Source: CAVPNY01 sp963706905
GTDB taxonomy: Bacteria > Chloroflexota > Anaerolineae > Anaerolineales > UBA4823
Assembly (NCBI GenBank): GCA_963706905.1
Contig: CAVPNY010000012.1
Location: 496,001 to 560,000, forward strand
DNA: 64,000 bases
Direction: 5' to 3'
This document shows, one piece after another, positions 8,941 through 17,002 of this stretch; within the stretch, counting starts at the first letter, position 1; every line of letters begins with the position of its first letter. The translations under genes and the position numbers were made by a program. The notes beneath the pieces are model-generated. The model saw nothing but the letters and a program-made list of their open reading frames with translations, had not been told where the DNA came from and did not search any database.

Positions 8941-8969
8941 CGGATCCTCCAACAAGTTAGAATAGCTTA

Positions 8970-9008
8970 CCTCACCAGTCTCGGCCAGCTAGGTCGAGAC
9001 TGGTGAGG
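8970..9008 (-). promoter_or_regulatory. Perfect 14-bp hairpin in the pgk-tpiA gap
   Basis: Bases 8970-8983 pair perfectly with 8995-9008 around an 11-base loop, midway between the pgk stop and the tpiA ribosome binding site. No T-run follows, so it is unlikely to be a simple terminator. An intercistronic RNA stability or processing element is the likelier role. Confidence 0.6.
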
Positions 9009-9039
9009 CATAACCAAATTTGTGTAATCGATCGGTAGT

Positions 9040-10218
9040 TCAGGATTTATCTTGCAGAGCAGCTAATCCAGGTAAAACAATGCCTTCCAACATTTCAAGG
9101 GATGCACCACCACCGGTCGATATATGTGAGATTTTATCTGCCACACCCGACACTTTTACTGCCGCAATTAAATCACCACCACCAATAATTGATGTTGCTT
9201 TGGAACTTGCCACTGCTTTTGCTAATCCAAAGGTCCCCTTTGCAAATGGCGCCATTTCAAATACCCCCATTGGACCATTCCAAACAATCGTACCGGCATC
9301 TGAAAGTATCTTCGAATATATTTCCAGAGTTTCAGGGCCTATATCCAAGATCCGCCAGCCATCTGGCACTGGACCCATGCTCATGATCTTATGGTCGGCT
9401 CCAGCGTCAAATTTGTCCGCAATGACAACATCTACTGGCAGCCTTAAATGATTCCCTCCTTTGGCCAGTATATCCTTTGCTATCTCTAAAACTTCATCCT
9501 CAACCAACGAGTCACCGACCGGATACCCCTGAGCCTTAAAGAAGGTATTCGCCATCCCACCACCAATCAAGACCTGATCTGCTTTCTCCAAGAGATTTCG
9601 AATGACACCTATCTTATCGCTAACTTTGGCTCCACCAAGAATTGCGATGAAAGGTCTGGATGGATTTGCGATCGCCTGACCTAAATAACGAATTTCATCC
9701 TGCATGAGAAAGCCAGCAACTGAAGGCAGGTATTTGGCCACACCTTCAGTCGAAGCATGCGCCCGGTGAGCAGAACCAAAAGCATCATTAACATAGAGAT
9801 CAGCCAAAGATGCTAATTGGCGTGACATTTCAGGATCGTTCTTTGTCTCGCCTGCATGGAAGCGGGTATTCTCTAAAACTAAAATATCACCCGGTTTTAA
9901 CCCACGAGCAGCTGCTTCTGCAACAGGGCCAATACAGTCTTCGGCAAAGGCGACCGGTTTACCCATAATTGAGCTCAGATGTGCCGCAACAGGGCGCATA
10001 GAATACTCCGGCATAACCTCGCCTTTTGGGCGTCCCAGGTGAGAGCACAAGATCACAGCTGCACCATTGTCAAGAAGGTATTGCAGGGTTGGCAAGGCTG
10101 CTCGTATGCGAGTATCATCCCCAACCTTTCCATCTTTGATCGGGACATTAAAATCTACACGTACGAGGACACGTTTACCAAAAACATCCACATCTTCGAC
10201 AGTTTTCTTATTAAACAT
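9040..10218 (-). CDS. pgk: Phosphoglycerate kinase
   Basis: 392 residues from the ATG at 10216-10218, which follows a GGAGG ribosome binding site; the longer upstream frame runs through an RNA hairpin and into gap and is rejected. The enzyme transfers phosphate from 1,3-bisphosphoglycerate to ADP. The signature VLVRVDFNVPIKDGKVGDD (residues 16-34), VLENTRFHAGETKND, GGAKVSDKIGVI and the nucleotide-site GGGDLIAAV with STGGGASLEMLEG near the C-terminus are all present. Length is typical. It is the second gene of the gap-pgk-tpiA operon. Confidence 0.97.
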   Translation of the reverse strand: MFNKKTVEDVDVFGKRVLVRVDFNVPIKDGKVGDDTRIRAALPTLQYLLDNGAAVILCSHLGRPKGEVMPEYSMRPVAAHLSSIMGKPVAFAEDCIGPVAEAAARGLKPGDILVLENTRFHAGETKNDPEMSRQLASLADLYVNDAFGSAHRAHASTEGVAKYLPSVAGFLMQDEIRYLGQAIANPSRPFIAILGGAKVSDKIGVIRNLLEKADQVLIGGGMANTFFKAQGYPVGDSLVEDEVLEIAKDILAKGGNHLRLPVDVVIADKFDAGADHKIMSMGPVPDGWRILDIGPETLEIYSKILSDAGTIVWNGPMGVFEMAPFAKGTFGLAKAVASSKATSIIGGGDLIAAVKVSGVADKISHISTGGGASLEMLEGIVLPGLAALQDKS

Positions 10219-10230
10219 CTCAACCTCCAG

Positions 10231-10279
10231 GCGCGTAAAACGTGGAATGTCGATTTCGAGCATTCCACGTTTCACGCGC
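10231..10279 (-). promoter_or_regulatory. 19-bp hairpin in the gap-pgk gap
   Basis: Bases 10231-10249 pair with 10261-10279 around an 11-base loop. The one non-Watson-Crick position is a G-U wobble in the minus-strand RNA and would be an A-C mismatch in plus-strand RNA, which indicates that the structure serves the gap-pgk transcript. There is no T-run. It ends just before the pgk ribosome binding site. Confidence 0.65.
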
Positions 10280-10286
10280 AGATAGC

Positions 10287-11342
10287 TTACAACGATTTTG
10301 CCATCATGTTTGCCAAGTCGGCAGTACGCACAGAGTAACCCCACTCGTTGTCATACCAGGCAATAATCTTGGCGAATGTACCAGGACCTTTTCCGAGCAC
10401 CATTGTTAAAGGCAAATCAACCGAAGAACTATGTGGATCTCCCTTGTAATCGATACTAACCAGAGGTTCATCTACTGCAGCCAGGATGCCTTTCATCGGT
10501 CCATTGGCAGCATCGCGGAATGCCTGACGTAATTCATCAGTAGTCGTTGGAGTCTCCAATACAACAGCCAAGTCTATCACTGAAACAGTTGAAGTCGGAA
10601 CCCGCAGAGCATAGCCATCCAACTTACCATCCATTTCAGGGATGACCAGTTTTAGTGCGCGTGCAGCTCCGGTCGAAGTTGGGATAATGCTCAACCCGGC
10701 AGCCCGGGCACGGCGTAAATCACTATGCGGCAAGTCTAGGATCTTCTGATCGTTCGTATACGCATGAATGGTAGTCATCAACCCGCTTTTGATAGTAAAT
10801 TTATCGTTGGCAACTTTTACAGCCGGAGCTAAACCATTGGTGGTGCAAGATGCATTGGAAACCACATGGTGACGAGTTGGATCGTATTTGTTATCATTCA
10901 CACCTAAGACAATGGTGAGATCCTCGCCCTCCGACGGAGCGGTGATAATAACCTTCTTCGCTCCACCTTTAGTAATGTGATTTTCAGCGCCTTTGACTTC
11001 TTTACCCTTCTTATTGATCCCATCTTTTTTAATAGTAAAGAGACCTGTACTTTCAATGACAATTTCTACACCCAGGTCACCCCAAGGCAGCTTGGAAGGA
11101 TCGCTTTCCTTATATACCTTAATAGATTTGCCATCGACGATTAACTCATTCTCTCCAACTTCCACACTACCATCGAAACGACCATAGTTCAAATCGTATT
11201 TCAGGAGATGGGCCATCGTCTTCAGATCCCCAATATCATTGAAAGCAACAACTTCCAGCGTATTAGGGTAGTCATCCCGAATAGCCTTCAGGACCTGGCG
11301 GCCAATCCGGCCAAATCCATTAATTCCGACCTTGACAGACAT
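10287..11342 (-). CDS. gap: Glyceraldehyde-3-phosphate dehydrogenase, type I
   Basis: 351 residues. The NAD-binding start GINGFGRIGRQVLKAI, the catalytic Cys in SNASCTTNGLAP (about residue 165), the His in GLMTTIHAYTNDQ and the C-terminal NEWGYSVRTADL are all present. The enzyme oxidises glyceraldehyde 3-phosphate to 1,3-bisphosphoglycerate with NAD. A Lys-rich insertion near residues 105-125 makes it slightly longer than most homologues. It is the first gene of gap-pgk-tpiA-M50 and has its own promoter at 11416-11444. The ribosome binding site GGAGG lies 7 bases before the ATG. Confidence 0.97.
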   Translation of the reverse strand: MSVKVGINGFGRIGRQVLKAIRDDYPNTLEVVAFNDIGDLKTMAHLLKYDLNYGRFDGSVEVGENELIVDGKSIKVYKESDPSKLPWGDLGVEIVIESTGLFTIKKDGINKKGKEVKGAENHITKGGAKKVIITAPSEGEDLTIVLGVNDNKYDPTRHHVVSNASCTTNGLAPAVKVANDKFTIKSGLMTTIHAYTNDQKILDLPHSDLRRARAAGLSIIPTSTGAARALKLVIPEMDGKLDGYALRVPTSTVSVIDLAVVLETPTTTDELRQAFRDAANGPMKGILAAVDEPLVSIDYKGDPHSSSVDLPLTMVLGKGPGTFAKIIAWYDNEWGYSVRTADLANMMAKSL

Positions 11343-11415
11343 AATTTACCTCCATATTGTATTGGTTATTAGTTTTTTTTAGATAGCTGCACATTTTGCC
11401 ATCTCATTCAGCGCA

Positions 11416-11444
11416 ATTATATTATATTGTTCTTTATTTGTGAA
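11416..11444 (-). promoter_or_regulatory. Sigma-70-type promoter of gap-pgk-tpiA operon
   Basis: On the minus strand: TTCACA (-35, at 11439-11444), a 17-base spacer, then the perfect -10 TATAAT (11416-11421). It points to a start about 65-70 bases upstream of the gap ATG. Confidence 0.7.
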
Positions 11445-11462
11445 GAATTTAACATGTATATC

Positions 11463-12800
11463 TTAATCGACAAAAGGACCTGTCCGCTCTTCCAGTAAAT
11501 CAATAACGACTTGAGCCAATTTATCACCATCATGTCTCCAAGGGAACTCTTGATCGATTAGATCATTCTGGTAAATCAAGTAACTCTCGTCTGGTTCCTC
11601 TCCCATGCAAACCCAATCCACGTTTTGAGGTAAATTCCCCAAGAAATTATTATTGACAATAGCTATATCAAACAAACCACCTCCCGCATGGTTTTCCAAG
11701 GCGCAAATGTGGTCCTGACAACTATATTGATCTGTCTCGCCTGGTTCAGTAGCGACATTACAGACATACAATTTTAAAGCTTTGCTCGCTCGGATTGCAT
11801 CTGCAATATCTGGGACAAGCAGATTCGGTAAAATACTTGTAAATAAACTCCCCGGACCAGTAATAATGAGATCTGCGGATAAAATCGCCTGGATCGCCTG
11901 GGGATATGCAGGAGGTCCAATTGGCTCTAACCATACCCGGCGAACCTTCCCGGTACTTTCAGGAATCTGACTTTCACCTTCGACGCGGACTTCAGAAACC
12001 AGATATGGCAACATGACATCTGCAACTAGACGAACATCATGTAATGTTGAAGGTAAAACACGTCCACTAACAGAAAGTACTCTACCAGATTCAGCGATGG
12101 CATCCTCAAAACTTCCTGTGATCTCCGAAAGGGCAGAGATAAATAAGTTTCCGAAGGAATGTCCTTCCAAACCACTCGAACCATTCGGAAATCGATATTG
12201 AAATAATTGCGCCAGTAAGGCCTCATCGTTGGATAATGCCGCCAAGCAATTTCGGATATCACCAGGAGGAAGGATACCCAAACTTTTTCTGAGTCGCCCA
12301 GAAGAACCACCATCATCGGCTACTGTAACGATGGCAGTCAGATTCGATGTGTAATCTCGCAAGCCACGCAATAAAGTTGCTAACCCATGTCCCCCACCTA
12401 TTACGGTAACCCGTGGGCCTCGATCCCGTCGTCGATACCCCGCTAAGGTATCGACAACACGCCGACCGGGTTTCAGGAAGGGAGCCATCAAGGAGCGGTT
12501 AAATCCTAATAATCCACCAACAATTAATGCAACTCCAACTCCCCCAAAAATTACAGCTCTTAATATGCGCGGTAGAAATCTCAATGAGGCAGCCGAGATA
12601 AGCGGTAACCACCAAGTTTCTGGCGCCTTCCGATACACATCTAATATAAGGATAGCCAATCCAACACCAACTAATGTAATACCGAATAGGACAATTAGCA
12701 ACCAACGCTTAACACCCAGACCTGGGACCAACCATCGAAACGATTGGAAAAAATTTCCCCCAATTCGCTTATACCACCTATGATCAATCTTCTGAACCAT
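11463..12800 (-). CDS. YvcK/CofD-family protein with N-terminal membrane anchor
   Basis: 445 residues. The N-terminal 110 contain two or three hydrophobic spans (LLIVLFGITLVGVGLAILIL and AVIFGGVGVALIVGGLLG). The CofD-like domain follows from about residue 128: VTVIGGGHGLATLLRGLRDY, VTVADDGGSSGRLR, LPPGDIRNCLAAL, GLEGHSFGNLFI and IITGPGSLFTSILPNLLV. YvcK proteins bind UDP-sugars and are needed for cell-wall homeostasis and gluconeogenic growth in Firmicutes; the family is related to 2-phospho-L-lactate transferase CofD. The usual neighbours rapZ and whiA are absent here. The membrane-anchored form is common outside Firmicutes, to my knowledge. Confidence 0.85.
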   Translation of the reverse strand: MVQKIDHRWYKRIGGNFFQSFRWLVPGLGVKRWLLIVLFGITLVGVGLAILILDVYRKAPETWWLPLISAASLRFLPRILRAVIFGGVGVALIVGGLLGFNRSLMAPFLKPGRRVVDTLAGYRRRDRGPRVTVIGGGHGLATLLRGLRDYTSNLTAIVTVADDGGSSGRLRKSLGILPPGDIRNCLAALSNDEALLAQLFQYRFPNGSSGLEGHSFGNLFISALSEITGSFEDAIAESGRVLSVSGRVLPSTLHDVRLVADVMLPYLVSEVRVEGESQIPESTGKVRRVWLEPIGPPAYPQAIQAILSADLIITGPGSLFTSILPNLLVPDIADAIRASKALKLYVCNVATEPGETDQYSCQDHICALENHAGGGLFDIAIVNNNFLGNLPQNVDWVCMGEEPDESYLIYQNDLIDQEFPWRHDGDKLAQVVIDLLEERTGPFVD

Positions 12801-12852
12801 ATGAACCCATGATAGCAGCCTTTGTATGTCTCGTCAACGCCATATCCCCTCA

Positions 12853-14316
12853 AGGGAGCACTAAAAAGTTGTTGGAGATTTGAAAAAAGGATGACCTCCG
12901 GTAAGATAAGGGGACTTCGTCAAAAGACCCAATCAAACCAGGAGGCCAAAATGGAGTTTAGCATAGAATTAGTGGAAGCGATCAGTGGATTGTTCAAACA
13001 AGCGGTTCTGGAAATGGTTGAGCAACAACCGGATAGCAAGATAGGCGATCTGGAACAGGGATTACGTTATCTGCTCAAACAGGCAGGTGGCCAAGCGTTG
13101 AGTGAGGCATTGAGTGCCATGGATCAGAAATATCCGGAGCCAGGGGTAACTTGTGAGTGCGGTCATCTAGCCAATTACCAGTTTCGGCGCAAGGCCAAAA
13201 CGTTGACCGTCTTCGGCTGGGTGGAGTACCGGCGAGCCTACTATCTATGCATCCATTGCCATCAAGGCCAGTATCCGCTCGATCAACGCTTTGGGCTGCA
13301 GCCCGGACAGGTTAGCGCTGGACTTGCACCCCTGCTAGCTTTAGCCGGTGTTGAGACGGCCTTTGAAGAGGGTTGTGAACTGGTCAAGCGGTTCCTGCTC
13401 CTGGAGGTGAGCGATAACACCTTGCGCAAAGAAACGCAAACCTTTGGCCAGTTACAAGCTCACACTGAGCAAGCCTGGCAAGCCCAAAGCCAGGATGCGC
13501 AGTGCTTGCAGGAGTGCCAGCAAAGCGCAGTGGAGCGTCCCAGGCGTTTGTACGGCTCTCTGGATGGCACTCATGTCCCGATTGGGGAAGAGTGGCGGGA
13601 GTTGAAAACAGGCAGTTGGTATGAAGTTGAGAAGGTGCGCAATGCATGCGGCTCTGGGGTGGGGCAATGGGACGAATTGAAAGCCAGGCACATCAGTTAT
13701 TACTGTGACATTGCCGAAGCCCAGGCGTTTGAGGCTTTACTGTGGGCTAGCGCGGTGCAGCGCAATGCAGATCTGGCTGCAGAGATCGTGTTTGTCGCCG
13801 ATGGGGCCCCCTGGATTTGGAACCTGGTGGAGCGTAACTTCCCCCAAGCTGTACAGATTGTGGATTGGTACCATGCCGTCGAGTACCTGGCTCCTATCGC
13901 CGAAGCTGCCTTTGGTTCAGCAAGCCGCTCCGCCAAGGACTGGCTGGAAGCTGTGCGCTCCGACTTGTGGCAGGGGCACATCGATCAGGTGATTGCGGCT
14001 TGCCAGGCTCTCCAAAAGCATGCCCGAGCAGGAGAAGCTGCCCGCAGAGCGGTTACCTATTACACCAATAATGCCAAACGAATGGATTATGCCCACTTCC
14101 GAACTGCCGGTTATCAGATTGGGAGTGGGACCATCGAGAGTGGTTGCAAGCAAATCGCCACCCAACGGTTGAAGCGATCGGGAGCTCGCTGGACTTTGGA
14201 AGGTGCTAGAAGGACGGCTAAAGCCAGGGCCGCTTGGTTGAGTGGCCAATGGGATCGGTTGTCAGGGCAGAGGGCTGCTCTCCCGCTCGCTACCTAACAA
14301 CATTTGAGTGCTCCCT
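12853..14316 (+). mobile_element. Complete insertion sequence, ISKra4-like family, with 7-bp target duplication
   Basis: The 1464-bp element is bounded by imperfect inverted repeats of about 24 bases: AGGGAGCACT then AAAAAGTTGTTGG on the left, and the same motif with a few changes inverted on the right. The flanks carry a direct repeat CCCCTCA at 12846-12852 and 14317-14323, a target-site duplication. It carries one transposase gene (12951-14297). The element is more GC-rich than its neighbours and sits in the divergent yvcK-recJ promoter region, so it is a recent arrival. Confidence 0.88.
12951..14297 (+). CDS. ISKra4-like family transposase
   Basis: 448 residues from the ATG at 12951, which has GGAGG just upstream; the longer in-frame extension crosses the left inverted repeat and is rejected. 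An N-terminal helical region is followed by a zinc-like CECGHLANYQFRR...CIHCH region (about residues 65-105) and then a DDE-type catalytic domain: LYGSLDGTHVPI, VFVADGAPWIWNL, VDWYHAVEYL and IGSGTIESGCKQI. This order is typical of ISKra4 transposases. The frame is intact from end to end, so the element may still be able to move. Confidence 0.88.
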   Translation: MEFSIELVEAISGLFKQAVLEMVEQQPDSKIGDLEQGLRYLLKQAGGQALSEALSAMDQKYPEPGVTCECGHLANYQFRRKAKTLTVFGWVEYRRAYYLCIHCHQGQYPLDQRFGLQPGQVSAGLAPLLALAGVETAFEEGCELVKRFLLLEVSDNTLRKETQTFGQLQAHTEQAWQAQSQDAQCLQECQQSAVERPRRLYGSLDGTHVPIGEEWRELKTGSWYEVEKVRNACGSGVGQWDELKARHISYYCDIAEAQAFEALLWASAVQRNADLAAEIVFVADGAPWIWNLVERNFPQAVQIVDWYHAVEYLAPIAEAAFGSASRSAKDWLEAVRSDLWQGHIDQVIAACQALQKHARAGEAARRAVTYYTNNAKRMDYAHFRTAGYQIGSGTIESGCKQIATQRLKRSGARWTLEGARRTAKARAAWLSGQWDRLSGQRAALPLAT

Positions 14317-14363
14317 CCCCTCAACGTCGCAACGCCGCTCATGAATAATTGGTATGGAGAGTA

Positions 14364-14372
14364 TGCTATACT
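14364..14372 (+). promoter_or_regulatory. Candidate extended -10 promoter for recJ
   Basis: TGCTATACT reads as an extended -10 element about 68 bases upstream of the recJ ATG and 48 bases outside the right end of the insertion sequence. No good -35 box is seen at 17 bases. The insertion left this element intact but removed whatever lay further upstream by about 1.5 kb. Confidence 0.4.
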
Positions 14373-14439
14373 AGGATTTTGAAACCCATGTTCTAAACAT
14401 AACTCGGATTCATAAAGAATTCATATCGACGAGAGTCTC

Positions 14440-16161
14440 ATGCCCCATATCAATAAACACTGGCAGATTGCTCCTAAACTTCCACAAGAAGTGATAGCTG
14501 AGTTGGATGCTTTCCCGAGACCATTTCAACAAATTCTCTACAATCGAGGTCACTCCTCACTCTCCTCGGCCTTCCAATATCTGAATGCTGAGCTCCCTGC
14601 AGGGACCGACCCATTCAACATGCTCGGGATACAAGAAGCAGTTGAGCGGCTTGAGAAAGCGCTTTCGGATGGTGAACCCATTGCTATTTATGGGGATTAT
14701 GATGCGGATGGTGTAACTGCCACGGCTTTACTTGTACAAGCTATAGAAAAGCTGGGGGGTAAAGTTCAAGGTTATATTCCTAACCGTTTTGACGAAGGCT
14801 ACGGATTAAACAATGAAGCTCTTGCCACATTAAAAGATTCAGGGGTCAAACTTGTCGTAACGGTCGATTGCGGGATCCGTTCGATGGAAGAAGCGAGTTT
14901 CGCGAGAAATAATAACCTGGATTTAATTATCACCGATCACCATCATCCAATCGAGGAAATTCCGGATGCACTGGCAGTGGTGAACCCCAAGCAACGTGGC
15001 GATGAGTACCCCGATAAAGATCTGGCTGGAGTCGGGCTCGCATACAAATTAATCCAGGCATTAATTACACATTTGAAAAAGAGTGAGCATTTTGTTCCGG
15101 ATAAATTCTCGGAATCTGAGTTTGTTGACCTGGTTGCGTTGGGGACTGTTGCCGACCTTGCCCCTCTGGTTGGAGAAAATCGCTATCTCGTCAGACAAGG
15201 ACTTGGACTACTCCAATCAACTAAAAGGCAAGGAATCCATGCGTTGATTGGCATCTCTGGCATCAATCCAAGGCAAATCTCTGCTGGTGATATCGGATTT
15301 ATACTCGGTCCCAGATTAAACGCGGCGGGACGCCTGGATTCTGCTTTAGCAGCATTTGAGCTCTTAACCACTTCGGATGTTATTAGAGCCGGGCAATTAG
15401 CACAGCTATTAGATAATCAGAATCGTGAGCGACAGAGAATCACGCGAGAAATTCAAGTATTAGCCGAGGAAATCTCTTTATCGAATAACCCCGATGGTTT
15501 ATTGCTATTTGCCGCTCATCCTGATTTCAATCCTGGCGTAGTCGGTTTAGCTGCCTCTCGCCTCACAGAGCAATATTACCGCCCAGCAATTGTTGCTCAT
15601 CTAGGAGAAACAACCACTCGAGGATCTTGCCGAAGTATTCCTGAGTTTCACATCACTGAAGCCCTGGATTCGTGTGAGGAACTACTCGAGCATCATGGTG
15701 GTCATGCTGCAGCCGCTGGATTTACAGTCCGAAATGAGAATTTGCTTCGATTAATCGATAGACTTACGCTTATTGCTGATGAGAGCCTCTCAGGCAAAGA
15801 CCTTCGCCCAGTGCTTCAAGCTGACGTCGAGTTACCATTATCGGATCTGACACCAGGATTACTCGATTATCTTGATAAACTGCAACCAACTGGTTATGGA
15901 AATTCCCAAGCGATATTCGTATCTAGAGGATTGATGGTTAAGAACTTACGAACCGTTGGAAAGGATGGAGAGCACTTGAAGCTGGTAGTTAGTGACGGTC
16001 GCATTACTTACGATGCGATTGCCTTTAAGCAAGGATTTTGGCTCGAAGAGATGCTTACGGTGGTTGATCTTATGTACTCGTTCGAGAAGAATGAGTTCAA
16101 CGGGCGTGAAACCCTTCAACTCAGGGTAAAGGATTTAAAACCCTCCGGTGTGCAGGATTGA
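14440..16161 (+). CDS. recJ: Single-stranded-DNA-specific exonuclease RecJ
   Basis: 573 residues. The DHH phosphoesterase domain carries IAIYGDYDADGVTATALLV (about residues 84-102), VTVDCGIRS and LIITDHHHPIEEIPDALAVVNP, the metal ligands of the RecJ family. DHHA1 follows with HHGGHAAAAGFTV, then a C-terminal OB-like domain. RecJ degrades single-stranded DNA 5' to 3' in recombination and mismatch or base-excision repair. Length matches bacterial RecJ. It is divergent from yvcK, with an insertion sequence between them, and appears to be monocistronic. Confidence 0.95.
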   Translation: MPHINKHWQIAPKLPQEVIAELDAFPRPFQQILYNRGHSSLSSAFQYLNAELPAGTDPFNMLGIQEAVERLEKALSDGEPIAIYGDYDADGVTATALLVQAIEKLGGKVQGYIPNRFDEGYGLNNEALATLKDSGVKLVVTVDCGIRSMEEASFARNNNLDLIITDHHHPIEEIPDALAVVNPKQRGDEYPDKDLAGVGLAYKLIQALITHLKKSEHFVPDKFSESEFVDLVALGTVADLAPLVGENRYLVRQGLGLLQSTKRQGIHALIGISGINPRQISAGDIGFILGPRLNAAGRLDSALAAFELLTTSDVIRAGQLAQLLDNQNRERQRITREIQVLAEEISLSNNPDGLLLFAAHPDFNPGVVGLAASRLTEQYYRPAIVAHLGETTTRGSCRSIPEFHITEALDSCEELLEHHGGHAAAAGFTVRNENLLRLIDRLTLIADESLSGKDLRPVLQADVELPLSDLTPGLLDYLDKLQPTGYGNSQAIFVSRGLMVKNLRTVGKDGEHLKLVVSDGRITYDAIAFKQGFWLEEMLTVVDLMYSFEKNEFNGRETLQLRVKDLKPSGVQD

Positions 16162-16225
16162 TAGAGCTGCCTATGCAGTTGGAAGCAATTGATCCAGTAA
16201 TTATCGAGCAATTGGGTTAGGAAAA

Positions 16226-16910
16226 TTAATCGATCAACCGATATTTCACTAATGTCCAAACCGCCTGGAAGGCATCTCGTAAACCGATTTTCTTCCCCTC
16301 TGAATAGTCACGTGGATTAAACGTAATTGGAATTTCGAAAATTCTGACTTTCCTTTTAAGTATCTTTGCTGTAAATTCAGGCTCAAAATCAAATCGATTT
16401 GCCCGCAAAGGCATATCCTGAACAACTTCACGAAGAAATACTTTATACCCTGTCTCCATATCGGTCAATATATTATTGTACAAGATATTTGTCATGAATG
16501 TCAGGAGCTTATTAGCGACCATGTGCCAGAACATAGTCGGCCGCCTGGGTCCTCCCAGAAAATCTAGAACCATAAACGACTTCTGCCATGCCTTCCTCGA
16601 TTGGTTCAAGTAATTTTTTATATTCACGCGGATTATATTCAAGATCTGCATCCTGGATTATTATGACATCCCCCTTAGCATGTTGGATACCAGTTCTTAC
16701 AGCAGCTCCCTTACCTTGATTGAATTCATGAAGAATTATTTTGAATGGTTCTTTTATATAATAGGTCTCTAATATCTCTCTAGTACCATCTGTTGAACCA
16801 TCGTCTATGATGAGTATCTCTGATGCAATGTTTTCCGCTTGGACTCGTTTTATTAATTCCTTAATAGTATTTGCTTCATTGTACGAAGGAATGATGACGG
16901 AGACATTCAT
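16226..16910 (-). CDS. Family 2 glycosyltransferase (dolichol-phosphate-mannose synthase-like), frame broken
   Basis: Two overlapping frames together make one GT2 protein of about 228 residues. The first half runs from the ATG at 16908-16910: MNVSVIIPSYNEANTIKELI, ILIIDDGSTDGTREIL, GKGAAVRTG, IIIQDADLEYNP and VVYGSRF. The second half continues GGPRRPTMFWHMVANK, TDMETGYKVF and FDFEPEFTAKI. The switch falls at a run of four A (16559-16562 on the plus strand); one extra base there breaks the frame. Such enzymes make polyprenyl-phosphate sugars. The conserved residues of both halves are intact, so a sequencing error or very recent mutation is likely. Convergent with recJ. Confidence 0.85.
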
Positions 16911-16938
16911 GGTTTGGATTATACCAGCGGGCAATGAT

Positions 16939-16966
16939 TTGCTTGTCAATTACGCCATGCTATAAT
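16939..16966 (+). promoter_or_regulatory. Candidate sigma-70-type promoter for the AAA ATPase gene
   Basis: A perfect TATAAT at 16961-16966 is preceded at 16 bases by TTGCTT (16939-16944). It lies 36 bases upstream of the chosen ATG at 17003 and inside a longer open frame, which argues against starting translation further upstream. Confidence 0.55.
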
Positions 16967-17002
16967 CGACATAAATTTACATTAACTTATAGAAGAACAA
17001 AG

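Noticed and set aside
10219..10344. N-terminal extension of pgk
   Set aside because: It crosses the intercistronic hairpin and the end of gap; the family N-terminus and GGAGG fit the ATG at 10216-10218.
12822..12950. N-terminal extension of the transposase
   Set aside because: It reads through the left inverted repeat of the insertion sequence; the ATG at 12951 has a GGAGG.
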